The notes: generated by a model from the letters alone, not told the origin. A DNA stretch of 64,000 bases from Brachymonas wangyanguii (GCF_045055315.1 NZ_CP173677.1:434001-498000), one strand, 5' to 3'; shown: positions 16,659-27,001, counted from the first letter of the stretch. A program made the numbers and translations.

Positions 16659-18143
16659 TCAGGGAGGCGTCAGGCGGTACTGGTGCGCCAGCAGCACGGC
16701 CAGGGCCGCGGAGGAGATGCGGGCATCTTCGCTGTCGGCACGGCTGGTCAGCACGACCGGCAGCTTGGCACCGACGACGATGCCGGCCATGTGGGCGCCC
16801 GCCAGGTATTCCAGTTGCTTGGCCAGCATGTTGCCGCTTTCCAGATCCGGCACCACCAGGATGTCGGCTTCACCGGCGACCGGCGAGCTGATGCCCTTGA
16901 TGCGCGCAGCTTCGGCAGACACGGCGTTGTCGAAGGCCAGCGGGCCGTCCAGTACGCCACCGGTGATCTGGCCGCGATCGGCCATCTTGCACAGGGCGGC
17001 GGCATGCAGCGTGGCTTCCATCTCGGCGTTGACGGTTTCTACCGCGGCCAGCAAGGCGACCTTGGGCTGCTCCACGCCAATCACGTGCGCCAGGTTGATC
17101 GCGTTCTGCACGATGTCGGCCTTGACCGCCAGCGACGGCTGGATGTTGACAGCAGCGTCGGTAATGATGAACGGACGCGGGTAGGCCGGGGCTTCCAGCA
17201 GGAAGCAGTGGCTGATGCGGCGCTTGGTGCGCAGGCCGTGCTCGCGGTCGACCACGGCAGACATCAGTTCGTCGGTGTGCAGGCTGCCCTTCATCAGCGC
17301 CTCGACCATGCCGGCGCGTGCCAGCTGGGTGGCCGTGATGGCTGCGGCGTGGCTGTGCGGCACATCCTCGATATGCACGCCTTCCAGGCTCAGGCCGGCT
17401 TCGGCAGCCACGGCTTCGAGCTTGGCGCGCGGAGCGATCAGCAGCGGCTCGATCAGGCCCAGGTCACGCGCCTTGAGGGCCGCTTCCAGGCTGATCGGGT
17501 CGCAGGGGTGCACCACGGCCATCTTGATGCGGCCACGCTGCTGCGCTTCGGCCAGCAGGCGCTCGGGGCCGTTCTGTGCCTTGAACATGCGTACTTCGGG
17601 CAGCGGATGCGGCAGCATCTCGGCCGATTCGGCCGGCGGCATCACCGTGGCTTCGCCGGCGATCACGGTCTTGCCCTTCTGGTTGGTACAGACCGATTCC
17701 AGTGTGATCCACTTCTTCTCTTCGTTGCGTGCGCTGACGGTCAGCTTCACGGTGATGGTGTCACCGATGCGCACCGGTGCGGTAAAGCGCAGCGACTGGC
17801 TCAGGTAGATGGTGCCGGAGCCGGGGAAACGCGTGCCGAGCAGGGCGGAAATCAGCGAGCCGCCGTACATGCCGTGCGCGATCACGCTCTTGAACAGGCT
17901 GCGCGAGGCGAACTCGTCGTCCAGGTGCTGCGGGTTGTAGTCGCCGGAGGCCACGGCAAACAGTTCCACGTCCTGGCGCGTCACGGTGTGCGTCAGCGTG
18001 GCGCTGTCGCCGATCTGCAGTTCCTCGAAGGTGTAGTTGCGCACCTTGCCTTGCGGGTTGGCTTCGGCGACCAGCTGGATTGGGGCGCGGGCGTTGTCCG
18101 GCACGTTGCTGTCGGGGGTGGTGGTGTTCAGGGTATCGGTCAT
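16659..18143 (-). CDS. MaoC-like hydratase / phosphate acetyltransferase fusion
   Basis: 494-residue fusion. Residues ~25-160 are a MaoC/hot-dog domain with the hydratase-2 motif SGDYNPQHLDDEFA and the HGMYGGSLISALLG loop, suggesting (R)-specific enoyl-CoA hydratase activity. Residues ~185-490 are a phosphate acetyl/butyryltransferase domain (RIKMAVVHPCDPISLEAALK, ALMKGSLHTDELMSAV, ITDAAVNIQPSLAVKADIVQ). Pta makes acetyl phosphate from acetyl-CoA for AckA next door; the hydratase part could supply (R)-3-hydroxyacyl-CoA to PhaC just upstream. The gaps are 9 bp to phaC and 10 bp to ackA, so the three are co-transcribed. Confidence 0.9.
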   Translation of the reverse strand: MTDTLNTTTPDSNVPDNARAPIQLVAEANPQGKVRNYTFEELQIGDSATLTHTVTRQDVELFAVASGDYNPQHLDDEFASRSLFKSVIAHGMYGGSLISALLGTRFPGSGTIYLSQSLRFTAPVRIGDTITVKLTVSARNEEKKWITLESVCTNQKGKTVIAGEATVMPPAESAEMLPHPLPEVRMFKAQNGPERLLAEAQQRGRIKMAVVHPCDPISLEAALKARDLGLIEPLLIAPRAKLEAVAAEAGLSLEGVHIEDVPHSHAAAITATQLARAGMVEALMKGSLHTDELMSAVVDREHGLRTKRRISHCFLLEAPAYPRPFIITDAAVNIQPSLAVKADIVQNAINLAHVIGVEQPKVALLAAVETVNAEMEATLHAAALCKMADRGQITGGVLDGPLAFDNAVSAEAARIKGISSPVAGEADILVVPDLESGNMLAKQLEYLAGAHMAGIVVGAKLPVVLTSRADSEDARISSAALAVLLAHQYRLTPP

Positions 18144-18152
18144 ATGTATATC

Positions 18153-19982
18153 TCAGCGTTCCATGACGTAAAGGCCGGGAGCATCTTCCAGCGCGGGGTA
18201 ATCCTTGGAGCCCATGGCGGGCGTGGCCTGCTGGGCACCGGAGTTCTTGTCCAGCCAGGCGTGCCAGTTTTCCCACCAGGAGCCCTGGTGCAATTCGGCA
18301 TCCTGCACCCAGCTGTCGGCCGTCTTGTAGCCGCCATAGGCCGGGCGCGTGCCAATGCGGTAGTGGCGGCGCGGGCGGCCCGGCTCGCTCACAATGCCGG
18401 CGTTGTGGCCGCCCTTGGTCAGCACGAAGGTGACTTCGGTATCGGTCAGCAGGTGGATCTTGTAGACCGACTTCCAGGGTGCCACGTGGTCGGACTCGGT
18501 GCCGACGGCGTAGACCGGGATCTTCAGGTCGTTCAGCACCACCGGATGGCCACCTACCAGGTAGCGGCCGCGGGCCAGGTCGTTGTGCAGGAACATCTGG
18601 CTCAGGTACTCGGTGTGCATGCGCGCCGGCATGCGGGTGGAGTCGGCGTTCCAGGCCATCAGGTCCATGCCGCGCGAGCGCTCGCCCAGCAGGTATTCCT
18701 GCACCATGCGCTGCCACAGCAGGTCGTAGGAGCGCAGCCAGGTGAAGGCGCCAGCCATCTGGCTGGAGTCCAGGAAGCCGCGCTCGGCCATCTGCGCCTG
18801 CAGCAGGTTGAGCTGGCTTTCGTCAATGAACAGTGCCAGTTCGCCCGGCTCGGAGAAATCGGTCTGGGCCGCGAACAGCGTCATCGAGGCCAGGCGCTCG
18901 TCCTTGTCACGTGCCATGGTGGCGGCACCGATGGACAGCAGGGTACCGCCCAGGCAGTAGCCGGTGGCGTGCACCTTCTGGTCCGGCACGATGGCGCTGA
19001 TGGCGTCCATGGCGGCGAAGAAGCCTTCATTCAGATAGTCTTCCATGCCCATGTTGTGCTCGGCCTTGCCCGGGTTCTTCCAGGAAATGGCAAACACGGT
19101 GTGGCCCTGGTTGACCAGGTACTGGATCATGGAGTTCTCGGGGGAGAGATCCAGGATGTAGTACTTCATGATCCAGGCCGGCACGATCAGCACCGGCTCG
19201 GGGTGCACTTCCTTGGTGGTGGGGCTGTACTGGATCAGCTCCATCAGGTGGGTGCGCAGCACCACCTTGCCCTTGGCCGTGGCCACGTCACGGCCGACCA
19301 CGAACTCGTCGCTGATCGGCGGCTGCTCGTGGCGCATCTTGCGCTGCATGTCTTCCAGCGCATAGCGCACGCCACGCGTCAGGTTGGCACCGTTTTCCTC
19401 GATGGTGCGCTTGAGGACCACCGGGTTGGTCAGGGCGAAGTTGGACGGGGCCATCATGCCCAGCCACTGGCGTGCCGTGAACGACACCCAGTCGGCATGG
19501 TGCGGATCCACGCCGCGCACGCCGGAGGTGGCGTCATCCCACCAGGCTTCCTGCATCAGGAAGGACTGCTGCATCACGTTGAACGGCCACTGTTGCCAGG
19601 CCGGGTCGGAGAAGCGGCGATCGGTGATCGGGGTGGGCAGGGCGGCCGGTGGCGTCATGGCCGTCAGGCGCGTGCCCTGGGCTGCCTGCTGCACGCTGTT
19701 CTGCACCTGGTTGACCGTGCTTTCGGCGGCCAGGCGCTGCAGCTGCTGCAGGTTTTCGACGGCCTTCTGCAGCAGCAGCAACTGCTTGCCGGGAGAGGCC
19801 GAGAGATGGGCGACCCAGTCCATCAGGGCCATGGTGTTGAGCGTGGGGGACTGGCCACCGGTCATCTGGGCGATGGCGGCAATGGCTTTCTGGTCCAGCT
19901 GGTTGGCGGCATCTTCGGTGATGCCCAGCGGGCCGGCCTGGGGCGGGAGTGGAGTGTTGGGATCGCGCATGGTGTGTTTCAA
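18153..19982 (-). CDS. phaC: Class I polyhydroxyalkanoate synthase
   Basis: 609-residue PHA polymerase that joins (R)-3-hydroxyacyl-CoA units into intracellular polyester granules. The lipase-like box with the nucleophilic Cys is HATGYCLGGTLL. The catalytic Asp and His lie in GTESDHVAPWKS and LTKGGHNAGIVS. The N-terminal PhaC_N region and WRADSTRMP-like substrate region are present (WNADSTRMPARMH). Size fits class I enzymes. It heads an operon with the MaoC-Pta fusion and ackA rather than the classical phaCAB; no phaA, phaB or phasin gene is in the window. Confidence 0.95.
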   Translation of the reverse strand: MKHTMRDPNTPLPPQAGPLGITEDAANQLDQKAIAAIAQMTGGQSPTLNTMALMDWVAHLSASPGKQLLLLQKAVENLQQLQRLAAESTVNQVQNSVQQAAQGTRLTAMTPPAALPTPITDRRFSDPAWQQWPFNVMQQSFLMQEAWWDDATSGVRGVDPHHADWVSFTARQWLGMMAPSNFALTNPVVLKRTIEENGANLTRGVRYALEDMQRKMRHEQPPISDEFVVGRDVATAKGKVVLRTHLMELIQYSPTTKEVHPEPVLIVPAWIMKYYILDLSPENSMIQYLVNQGHTVFAISWKNPGKAEHNMGMEDYLNEGFFAAMDAISAIVPDQKVHATGYCLGGTLLSIGAATMARDKDERLASMTLFAAQTDFSEPGELALFIDESQLNLLQAQMAERGFLDSSQMAGAFTWLRSYDLLWQRMVQEYLLGERSRGMDLMAWNADSTRMPARMHTEYLSQMFLHNDLARGRYLVGGHPVVLNDLKIPVYAVGTESDHVAPWKSVYKIHLLTDTEVTFVLTKGGHNAGIVSEPGRPRRHYRIGTRPAYGGYKTADSWVQDAELHQGSWWENWHAWLDKNSGAQQATPAMGSKDYPALEDAPGLYVMER

Positions 19983-20117
19983 AAGTATGAAATCATGATG
20001 TCAAATGGGGTATGACCTATCCTAACAGTCTGAAGTTACAGTACGTTGAAAGTGAGGGTGAAAAAATGGTGCAATGCGACAAAATAGGCACGCTTCCACC
20101 GGAAAATGCAGCGGCGC

Positions 20118-20123
20118 TAGAAT
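20118..20123 (+). promoter_or_regulatory. -10 box 6 nt before the 79-aa gene
   Basis: TAGAAT ends 6 nt before the ATG at 20130, which would place transcription initiation on or next to the start codon. No Shine-Dalgarno sequence is present and the -35 region is weak. Confidence 0.5.
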
Positions 20124-20129
20124 CGCGCG

Positions 20130-20369
20130 ATGCATGCTTCCGATTCCCCCCCTTCCATCACCTGGCGCAAGCCGGATGGCAGCGTCGTGTCCTGCTTTGA
20201 AAAGGTCAAGGTGCTGAACGAAAACTACAGCGAACTGCGCGAACTGCTGCAGGACGCCATGGACGATGCGCTGCTGCTGGGCTGCAGCGAGGCGCAGGTG
20301 CGTGCGGCTTTCCAGCAACTGCTGGATGAGCTGCGCCCAAGCGTGGCCGAGAACCCGGACGCGATCTGA
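20130..20369 (+). CDS. Conserved small hypothetical protein (79 aa)
   Basis: 79-residue soluble acidic protein beginning MHASDSPPSITWRKPDGSVV, with an amphipathic helix (NYSELRELLQDAMDDALLLG) and a second helix (EAQVRAAFQQLLDELRP). It resembles small uncharacterised Burkholderiales proteins; I know no function. It has no ribosome-binding site and a TAGAAT box lies 6 nt upstream, suggesting a leaderless message. It converges on the secreted hypothetical gene, with only 10 bp between the stops. Confidence 0.75.
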   Translation: MHASDSPPSITWRKPDGSVVSCFEKVKVLNENYSELRELLQDAMDDALLLGCSEAQVRAAFQQLLDELRPSVAENPDAI

Positions 20370-20379
20370 GCTGCTGCGC

Positions 20380-20859
20380 TCAGCGGTTGGCGCGCTGCAT
20401 CAGGAATGGCACCCAGGTTTCGGTCGGCTGCGTCAGGTCCAGCCAGTCGCCCTCGATCAGTTCGCCGCAGCTGCCCGGCACCACATCACCGCGCCAGAGG
20501 CCGCTGGTGCGCGTACCATCTACCGATTCTTCCATGCCGATGCGGCCATCGCGCATTTCGCCGGCCACCAGTACCTGCTGTCTGTTGCGCAGCAGCGTGC
20601 CGCGCAGGCTGCCGGCGTATTCGGGATGGGCGGCCAGTTGCAGCGGCAGTGCTGGCGATAGCTCTGCGGCAGCCGGGTGGAGCGTGATGAACCATTCGCC
20701 CAGCATGTGCTGCTGGCCATAGGGGCCGGGATGCACGCAGACCGCGACCTCGGCCGGAGCGGAGGCGGCAGCGCTGGCTGCCGTGGCAGCAGGCAGGGCA
20801 GGGGCTGCCAATACGGGCAGGGCGGTCAGCAGCAGGGAGCAAATCAGGTAGCGGCGCAT
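20380..20859 (-). CDS. Secreted hypothetical protein (159 aa)
   Basis: A Sec signal peptide (MRRYLICSLLLTALPVLAAP) is followed by an Ala-rich spacer and a ~120-residue domain containing two cysteines (AVCVHPG and GSCGELI) that could form a disulfide. Family not recognised. The domain includes LVAGEMRDGRIGMEES and WRGDVVPGSCGEL stretches suggestive of a small beta-rich fold. It is divergent from tal; its likely -10 (TACAAT, 20888-20883 on the minus strand) overlaps the tal -35 region. Confidence 0.72.
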   Translation of the reverse strand: MRRYLICSLLLTALPVLAAPALPAATAASAAASAPAEVAVCVHPGPYGQQHMLGEWFITLHPAAAELSPALPLQLAAHPEYAGSLRGTLLRNRQQVLVAGEMRDGRIGMEESVDGTRTSGLWRGDVVPGSCGELIEGDWLDLTQPTETWVPFLMQRANR

Positions 20860-20883
20860 GGCGTGGGCAGGGTTGTCATGTCA

Positions 20884-20911
20884 TTGTAAATGCACTGAAA
20901 TCCATCATAAT
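20884..20911 (+). promoter_or_regulatory. Sigma-70 promoter of tal, close to the ATG
   Basis: TTGTAA (20884-20889), a 16-bp spacer and CATAAT (20906-20911). The ATG of tal is at 20919, seven bases after the -10 box, so the transcript may be leaderless. Confidence 0.55.
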
Positions 20912-20918
20912 CGGCTTC

Positions 20919-21872
20919 ATGAATCAGCTCGAAGCACTCAAACAATCCACTACCGTGGTTGCCGACACCGGCGACTTCATGCAACTGGCGCAATTCCAGC
21001 CGCAAGATGCCACCACCAATCCCTCGCTGATCCTGAAGGCCGTGCAAAAGCCCGACTATGCCCCGCTGCTGGCGGCTGCCGTGGCCGACTATGGCAAGGA
21101 CGACCTGGGTTTCACCATGGACCAGCTGCTGGTGCGCTTTGGCTGCGAAATCCTCAGGCACATTCCGGGCCGCGTTTCCACCGAGGTCGATGCGCGTCTG
21201 TCGTTTGACACGGCGGCCACCGTGGCGCGTGCCGAACGCATCATGGGCCTGTACCGCCAGCAGGGCGTCGTGCCCGAGCGCGTGCTGATCAAGATTGCCG
21301 CCACCTGGGAGGGTATCGAGGCCGCACGCCAGCTCGAGGCGCAAGGCATCCGCACCAACCTGACGCTGCTGTTCGCCTTCTGCCAGGCGGTGGCCTGCGG
21401 CAATGCCGGCGTGCAGCTGATTTCCCCGTTTGTCGGCCGCATTTATGACTGGTACAAGAAGCAGGCCGGTGCCAGCTGGGACGAGCAGGCCATGGCCGGC
21501 GTCAACGATCCCGGCGTGGAGTCGGTACGCCGCATCTACCAGTACTTCAAGCTGCATGGCATCAGTACCGAAATCATGGGTGCCAGCTTCCGCAACACCG
21601 GCCAGATCATGGCCCTGTCCGGCTGTGACCTGCTGACCATCAGCCCGGATCTGCTGGCGCAGCTGGCCGCGGCCGAAGCGCCCGCCGGCATGACGCCCGA
21701 GTTGTCCGTGCACATGGCGCAGCAGCACCCGATGGTGGCCGTGCATTACGATGAAGCCGGCTTCCGCTACGCGCTCAACGAAGATGCCATGGCGACCGAA
21801 AAGCTGGCCGAGGGCATCCGCGCCTTTGCCGCCGATGCGGTCAAGCTGGAACAGCTGATGCTGGCTGCATGA
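20919..21872 (+). CDS. tal: Transaldolase
   Basis: Pentose-phosphate pathway enzyme transferring a dihydroxyacetone unit between sedoheptulose-7-phosphate and glyceraldehyde-3-phosphate. 317 residues, class typical of E. coli TalB: VADTGDFMQL, PQDATTNPSLIL, the Schiff-base Lys in VLIKIAATWEGIEAA, and LTLLFAFCQAVACGNAGV. No Shine-Dalgarno sequence precedes the ATG. It overlaps pgi by four bases (ATGA), so the two sugar-phosphate enzymes are translated from one message. Confidence 0.96.
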   Translation: MNQLEALKQSTTVVADTGDFMQLAQFQPQDATTNPSLILKAVQKPDYAPLLAAAVADYGKDDLGFTMDQLLVRFGCEILRHIPGRVSTEVDARLSFDTAATVARAERIMGLYRQQGVVPERVLIKIAATWEGIEAARQLEAQGIRTNLTLLFAFCQAVACGNAGVQLISPFVGRIYDWYKKQAGASWDEQAMAGVNDPGVESVRRIYQYFKLHGISTEIMGASFRNTGQIMALSGCDLLTISPDLLAQLAAAEAPAGMTPELSVHMAQQHPMVAVHYDEAGFRYALNEDAMATEKLAEGIRAFAADAVKLEQLMLAA

Positions 21873-23512
21873 GCGTATCCGGTTCCCCGGTCGGCTGGGG
21901 CAGCGCCTGCGGCCTGGCCAATCTGGCACCGGCCTGGCAGGACTTGCTGGCCGAATCGCAGCGTTTCCCGGTCAACCGCCTGCACGGCTGGGAGGCCGCC
22001 GTGGCGCTGGGGGCGTTCGACCTGCGTCAGGCCTTTGCCCGGGATCCGGAACGGTTGCAGACCTTCAGCCAGACGCTGCATGCGCGTGACGGCAGCCGGC
22101 TGCTGCATGTCGATGCTTCCAAAGTGCATGCCGATCGCCGCGTGGTGCGGCTGCTGATGCAGCTGGCCGAACAGCGCCAGGTGCTGGCGCTGCGGGACGC
22201 CATGTTCCACGGCGAGCCGATCAACAGCACCGAGCAGCGTGCCGTGATGCACTGGCTGCTGCGCAGCCCGGATGCGGCCAGCGTGCCAGCCCATCTGCAG
22301 GCCAGCTGGCAGCAGGTCGATGCCGTGCGTACTGCCTTCCTGGACTACGCCGAGCTGGTACGCGCCAAGGCGCACATCACCGATGTGGTGCATATCGGCA
22401 TTGGCGGCTCGGATCTGGGCCCGCGCATGGCGGTGGAGGCACTGGAGCCCTGCTGCCAGCCGGGACGGCGCTTCCATTTTGTCAGCAATGTCGATGGCCA
22501 TGAGCTGGACCGCGTGCTGCGCCAGCTGCGGCCGCAGAACACCTTGTTCATCATCGCCAGCAAGACCTTTACCACGCTGGAAACCATGGCCAATGCGCGC
22601 ACCGCGCTGGACTGGTTCCGCCAGCAGTCGGGCGGGCAGCTGGCGGTACGCGATCACTTTGTCGGCATTACCACCAACCTGGAGGCAGCGGCGGCGCTCG
22701 GCATCGAGACCACGTTCGGTTTCTGGGACTGGGTGGGCGGCCGCTATTCGGTCTGGTCGGCGATTGGCCTGCCGCTGGCGATTGCCATCGGGGCCGCGGG
22801 TTTCCGGGCCTTTCTCGATGGCGCACACGAGGTGGACCAGCATTTCCTGCATGCCGCCCCGCGCGACAACCTGCCGCTCAAGATGGGCTTGCTGGTGGTC
22901 TGGAACTGCAGCTTTCTGGGGCACTCGGCGCGCTGCATGGCGCCGTACCACAGCGGATTGCAGCGCCTGCCGGCCTATATCCAGCAGCTGGAGATGGAGA
23001 GCAATGGCAAGGGCGTGACGCGCAATGGCGAACGGCTGGAGTATTTCACGGCCCCCACCGTCTGGGGCGAGCCGGGATCGAACGGACAGCATGCCTTTTT
23101 CCAGCTGCTGCACCAGGGGCCGCACATGTTGCCGGTGGAATTTCTGGCGGTGCGCGAGCCGGCGCATGCGCTGGACGGTCACCACACGCTGCTGCTGGCG
23201 AATGCGCTGGCGCAGGCCCAGGCACTGATGCAGGGCAGCAGCAGCAACGATGTGCAGCGCGACTGTCCGGGCAACCGTCCCAGCAGCTTCTATCTGCTGG
23301 ACCGACTCGATCCGCGTACGCTGGGCGCGCTGCTGGCGCTGCACGAGCACCGTGTGTTTGTCTGCGGGGCCGTCTGGGGCATCAACAGTTTCGACCAGTT
23401 TGGCGTGGAACTGGGCAAGCGGTTGGCGCGTGACATCGTGCCGCGCTTTGCCAGTGGCGATCTGGACCGGCTGGATCCGTCCACCGCCGACCTGTTGCGC
23501 CGCCTGCGCTGA
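21869..23512 (+). CDS. pgi: Glucose-6-phosphate isomerase
   Basis: Interconverts glucose-6-phosphate and fructose-6-phosphate in the cytoplasm. 547 residues, full length. Signature motifs: VHIGIGGSDLGPRMAVEAL, ASKTFTTLETMANA, VGGRYSVWSAIGLPLAIAIG, the catalytic Glu region in MESNGKGVTRNG, and the C-terminal FDQFGVELGKRLARD. It shares an ATGA overlap with tal upstream. A convergent hairpin separates it from the heat-shock gene. Confidence 0.96.
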   Translation: MSVSGSPVGWGSACGLANLAPAWQDLLAESQRFPVNRLHGWEAAVALGAFDLRQAFARDPERLQTFSQTLHARDGSRLLHVDASKVHADRRVVRLLMQLAEQRQVLALRDAMFHGEPINSTEQRAVMHWLLRSPDAASVPAHLQASWQQVDAVRTAFLDYAELVRAKAHITDVVHIGIGGSDLGPRMAVEALEPCCQPGRRFHFVSNVDGHELDRVLRQLRPQNTLFIIASKTFTTLETMANARTALDWFRQQSGGQLAVRDHFVGITTNLEAAAALGIETTFGFWDWVGGRYSVWSAIGLPLAIAIGAAGFRAFLDGAHEVDQHFLHAAPRDNLPLKMGLLVVWNCSFLGHSARCMAPYHSGLQRLPAYIQQLEMESNGKGVTRNGERLEYFTAPTVWGEPGSNGQHAFFQLLHQGPHMLPVEFLAVREPAHALDGHHTLLLANALAQAQALMQGSSSNDVQRDCPGNRPSSFYLLDRLDPRTLGALLALHEHRVFVCGAVWGINSFDQFGVELGKRLARDIVPRFASGDLDRLDPSTADLLRRLR

Positions 23513-23521
23513 GCACGACAA

Positions 23522-23548
23522 AGCCCCATCACGCAGGGCGATGGGGCT
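23522..23548 (-). terminator. Hairpin between pgi and the small heat-shock gene
   Basis: 9-bp stem AGCCCCATC/GATGGGGCT with a 9-nt loop; on the minus strand a short T-rich tail (TTTGTCGT) follows. It probably terminates the heat-shock gene and may also stop the pgi message. Confidence 0.6.
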
Positions 23549-23573
23549 GGTCGGCAGCGCTTGCCGTGGCCGC

Positions 23574-24002
23574 TTACTCGACCGTCAGCCGTTGCGGGCT
23601 GTTGCTGACCTTTTTCGGCAGGTCCAGCAGCAGGATGCCATTTTCATAGCGGGCTTTCGATTGCGCCTCGTCGACCTCGGCCGGCAACTGGAAGCTGCGC
23701 GAGACCGAGCCGTAATAGCGCTCGCTGCGCAGCAGCTTCTCGCCTTCGCGCTCGGCATCGTGCTGGCGGATTTCTGCACTCAGCGTGACAATGCTGCCCT
23801 CGACCGAGACATGGATGTCCTGCTTGTTGACACCGGGAATCTCGGCGCGCACGGTAAAGGCCTGGTCGTTTTCCGACACGTCGATCCGGATTTGCGATGC
23901 GCCGGGTACCGGATCGCCATGCAGCGGTTTGATGAAAAAGCCCGGGGCGACTTCCTTGAAGAATTCGTCCAGCAGGCTGCCACGGGTCAGGGGGGAAGTC
24001 AT
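23574..24002 (-). CDS. Small heat-shock protein, Hsp20 family
   Basis: 142-residue ATP-independent holdase chaperone. The alpha-crystallin domain spans ~residues 40-135 (IDVSENDQAFTVRAEIPGVN, RSERYYGSVSRSFQLP, and the family's A-x-x-x-n-G-v-L motif as ARYENGILLLDLPK). The C-terminal tail is short and lacks an obvious I-x-I/V motif. AAGGAGC precedes the ATG. A GC hairpin in the 5' leader (24032-24053) could form an RNA thermometer, but I see no clear ROSE or fourU element. It is divergent from the TOPRIM gene and near groESL. Confidence 0.9.
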   Translation of the reverse strand: MTSPLTRGSLLDEFFKEVAPGFFIKPLHGDPVPGASQIRIDVSENDQAFTVRAEIPGVNKQDIHVSVEGSIVTLSAEIRQHDAEREGEKLLRSERYYGSVSRSFQLPAEVDEAQSKARYENGILLLDLPKKVSNSPQRLTVE

Positions 24003-24141
24003 GCGATGCTCCTTGTCTGCGTCACAATGGGGATGGCGCTGCGCCTGCAGCGCCCTTGCTGTACAGATGCGGTTCCGGATGCAGCAGGCAAGTAAGGAAT
24101 CGTATGGATATTGCTACAGATCCCTACAGCGGACGATTGCC

Positions 24142-24804
24142 ATGTACTACAAGGGCCAGAGCAGCGCCAGGCTGCAGGACAGCACACAGCGCGGCAGCGG
24201 CACCGAACTGCTGATCGTCGAGGGCGAATCGGCCGCCCGTTCGGTTGCGGCGGTGCGCCACGTGCCGACGCAGGGCGTGCTGCCCTTGCAAGGCAAGCCG
24301 CTGAATGCCTGGCAGGCTTCCGAGGCGAGGGTGCGGGCGAGTCCGCTCTACCAGCAACTGGCCGATGCGCTAGGCCTGCCCGATGCCGTGCAGCAGGGCG
24401 AAGCAGCGCGCTACGAACGCCTGCTGCTGCTGCTCGATCCCGATGCCGATGGCATCCACATTGGTGCCTTGCTGCTGCTCTACCTGTGGCGCTGGCAGCC
24501 GGATCTGCTCACGCGGGGGCGCGTGTGGATGGTGCGTGCGCCCATGGCGTCGCTGGAAATGCTCGATGCCGATAGCGGCGAGATCAGCTTTCACCACGCC
24601 TATACGCCCGCGCATGCACGTGAACTGCAGCAACATCGCGAGCAGCAGGGCCTGGTATTGCGCATGCGTCACGGCTACCGCGGCCTGGGCAGCCTGCCGC
24701 CCGAGCTGCTGCATCAGAGCTGTGTCGATCCTGCCACGCGCCAGGCCAGCGTGGTCACGCAGTCCGACCTGCGCCAGGTGATCGAGGTGTTTGGCGGCAG
24801 CTGA
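24142..24804 (+). CDS. Stand-alone GyrB/ParE-type TOPRIM protein
   Basis: 220-residue protein equivalent to only the TOPRIM core of type IIA topoisomerase B subunits. It has LLIVEGESAARSVAA (compare GyrB EGDSAGGS), GVLPLQGKPLNAW (GyrB ILPLKGKILN), the metal-binding LLDPDADGIHIGALLLL (GyrB TDADVDGSHI) and the RGRVWMVRAPMASLE strand (GyrB HVYIAQPPLYK). All three metal-binding acidic positions are conserved. The N-terminal GHKL ATPase and transducer domains and the C-terminal tail are absent. A GGAC lies near the ATG; in-frame ATGs at 24079 or upstream are alternatives. It cannot be a full topoisomerase; a regulatory or GyrA/ParC-binding role is speculative. Confidence 0.8.
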   Translation: MYYKGQSSARLQDSTQRGSGTELLIVEGESAARSVAAVRHVPTQGVLPLQGKPLNAWQASEARVRASPLYQQLADALGLPDAVQQGEAARYERLLLLLDPDADGIHIGALLLLYLWRWQPDLLTRGRVWMVRAPMASLEMLDADSGEISFHHAYTPAHARELQQHREQQGLVLRMRHGYRGLGSLPPELLHQSCVDPATRQASVVTQSDLRQVIEVFGGS

Positions 24805-24814
24805 AGCGCCCATG

Positions 24815-24847
24815 AAAAAACCCGCAGGGCGTGTGCCACTGCGGGTT
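24815..24847 (-). terminator. Terminator of groESL
   Basis: On the minus strand AACCCGCAG pairs with CTGCGGGTT across an 11-nt loop and is followed by a T run. It lies 53 bp past the groEL stop, between the convergent TOPRIM and groEL genes. Confidence 0.85.
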
Positions 24848-24899
24848 GCGGGTCTTGCTGGCAGCAGGCCGGAGCCTGCCGCCGGAGGCAAGGGGCTGA

Positions 24900-26537
<1,638 letters not shown>

Positions 26538-26594
26538 GTGAATTTCTCCAGTGTTCTTTGTCTTGAATGAATGTTCAGAAGGGGATGGAAACGA

Positions 26595-26885
26595 TTACTG
26601 CTCGACGACGGCGAACAGGTCGTCTTCCTTCATGACCAGCAGTTCTTCGCCGTTCAGCTTCACGGTCTGGCCACTGTACTTGCCGAACAGGACGCGGTCG
26701 CCCACTTTCACGGACAGGGCCTTGACTTCGCCCTTGTCGTTGCTCTTGCCCGGGCCCACGGCCAGCACTTCACCCTGGTCGGGCTTCTCGGCGGCGTTGT
26801 CGGGGATGACGATGCCGGAGGCAGTCTTGGTTTCGTTTTCCAGACGCTTGACGATCACGCGATCGGCGATGGGACGCAGTTTCAT
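26595..26885 (-). CDS. groES: Co-chaperonin GroES
   Basis: 96-residue lid of the GroEL chamber: MKLRPIADRVIVKRLENETK, the mobile loop with KTASGIVIPDNA, and VLFGKYSGQTVKLNGEELLV. I used the ATG at 26885, preceded by AGGAGATCCTC; the longer open frame upstream is untranslated leader that includes the CIRCE operator. First gene of the groES-groEL operon. Confidence 0.98.
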   Translation of the reverse strand: MKLRPIADRVIVKRLENETKTASGIVIPDNAAEKPDQGEVLAVGPGKSNDKGEVKALSVKVGDRVLFGKYSGQTVKLNGEELLVMKEDDLFAVVEQ

Positions 26886-27001
26886 GAGGATCTCCTTTGA
26901 GAACTGGTTGAGTTCAGATTGAAAAATGGGCACTGGCACCTGTGGAAGGTGCCAGTGGAATGCCTGAGGCAGACCAGCCGCGAGGCTGGCACAGGGCGTT
27001 G

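Noticed and set aside
16647..20015. 1122-codon open frame on the plus strand
   Set aside because: It lies entirely opposite ackA, pta and phaC, which are clear full-length enzymes. His/Gln/Gly-rich translation is typical of the complementary strand of GC-rich genes.
21767..23521. 584-codon open frame on the minus strand
   Set aside because: Antisense to tal-pgi; no recognisable domain.
24032..24053. ROSE or fourU RNA thermometer before the small heat-shock gene
   Set aside because: A GC hairpin exists in the leader but I could not pair the ribosome-binding site with a U-rich or UYGCU element.
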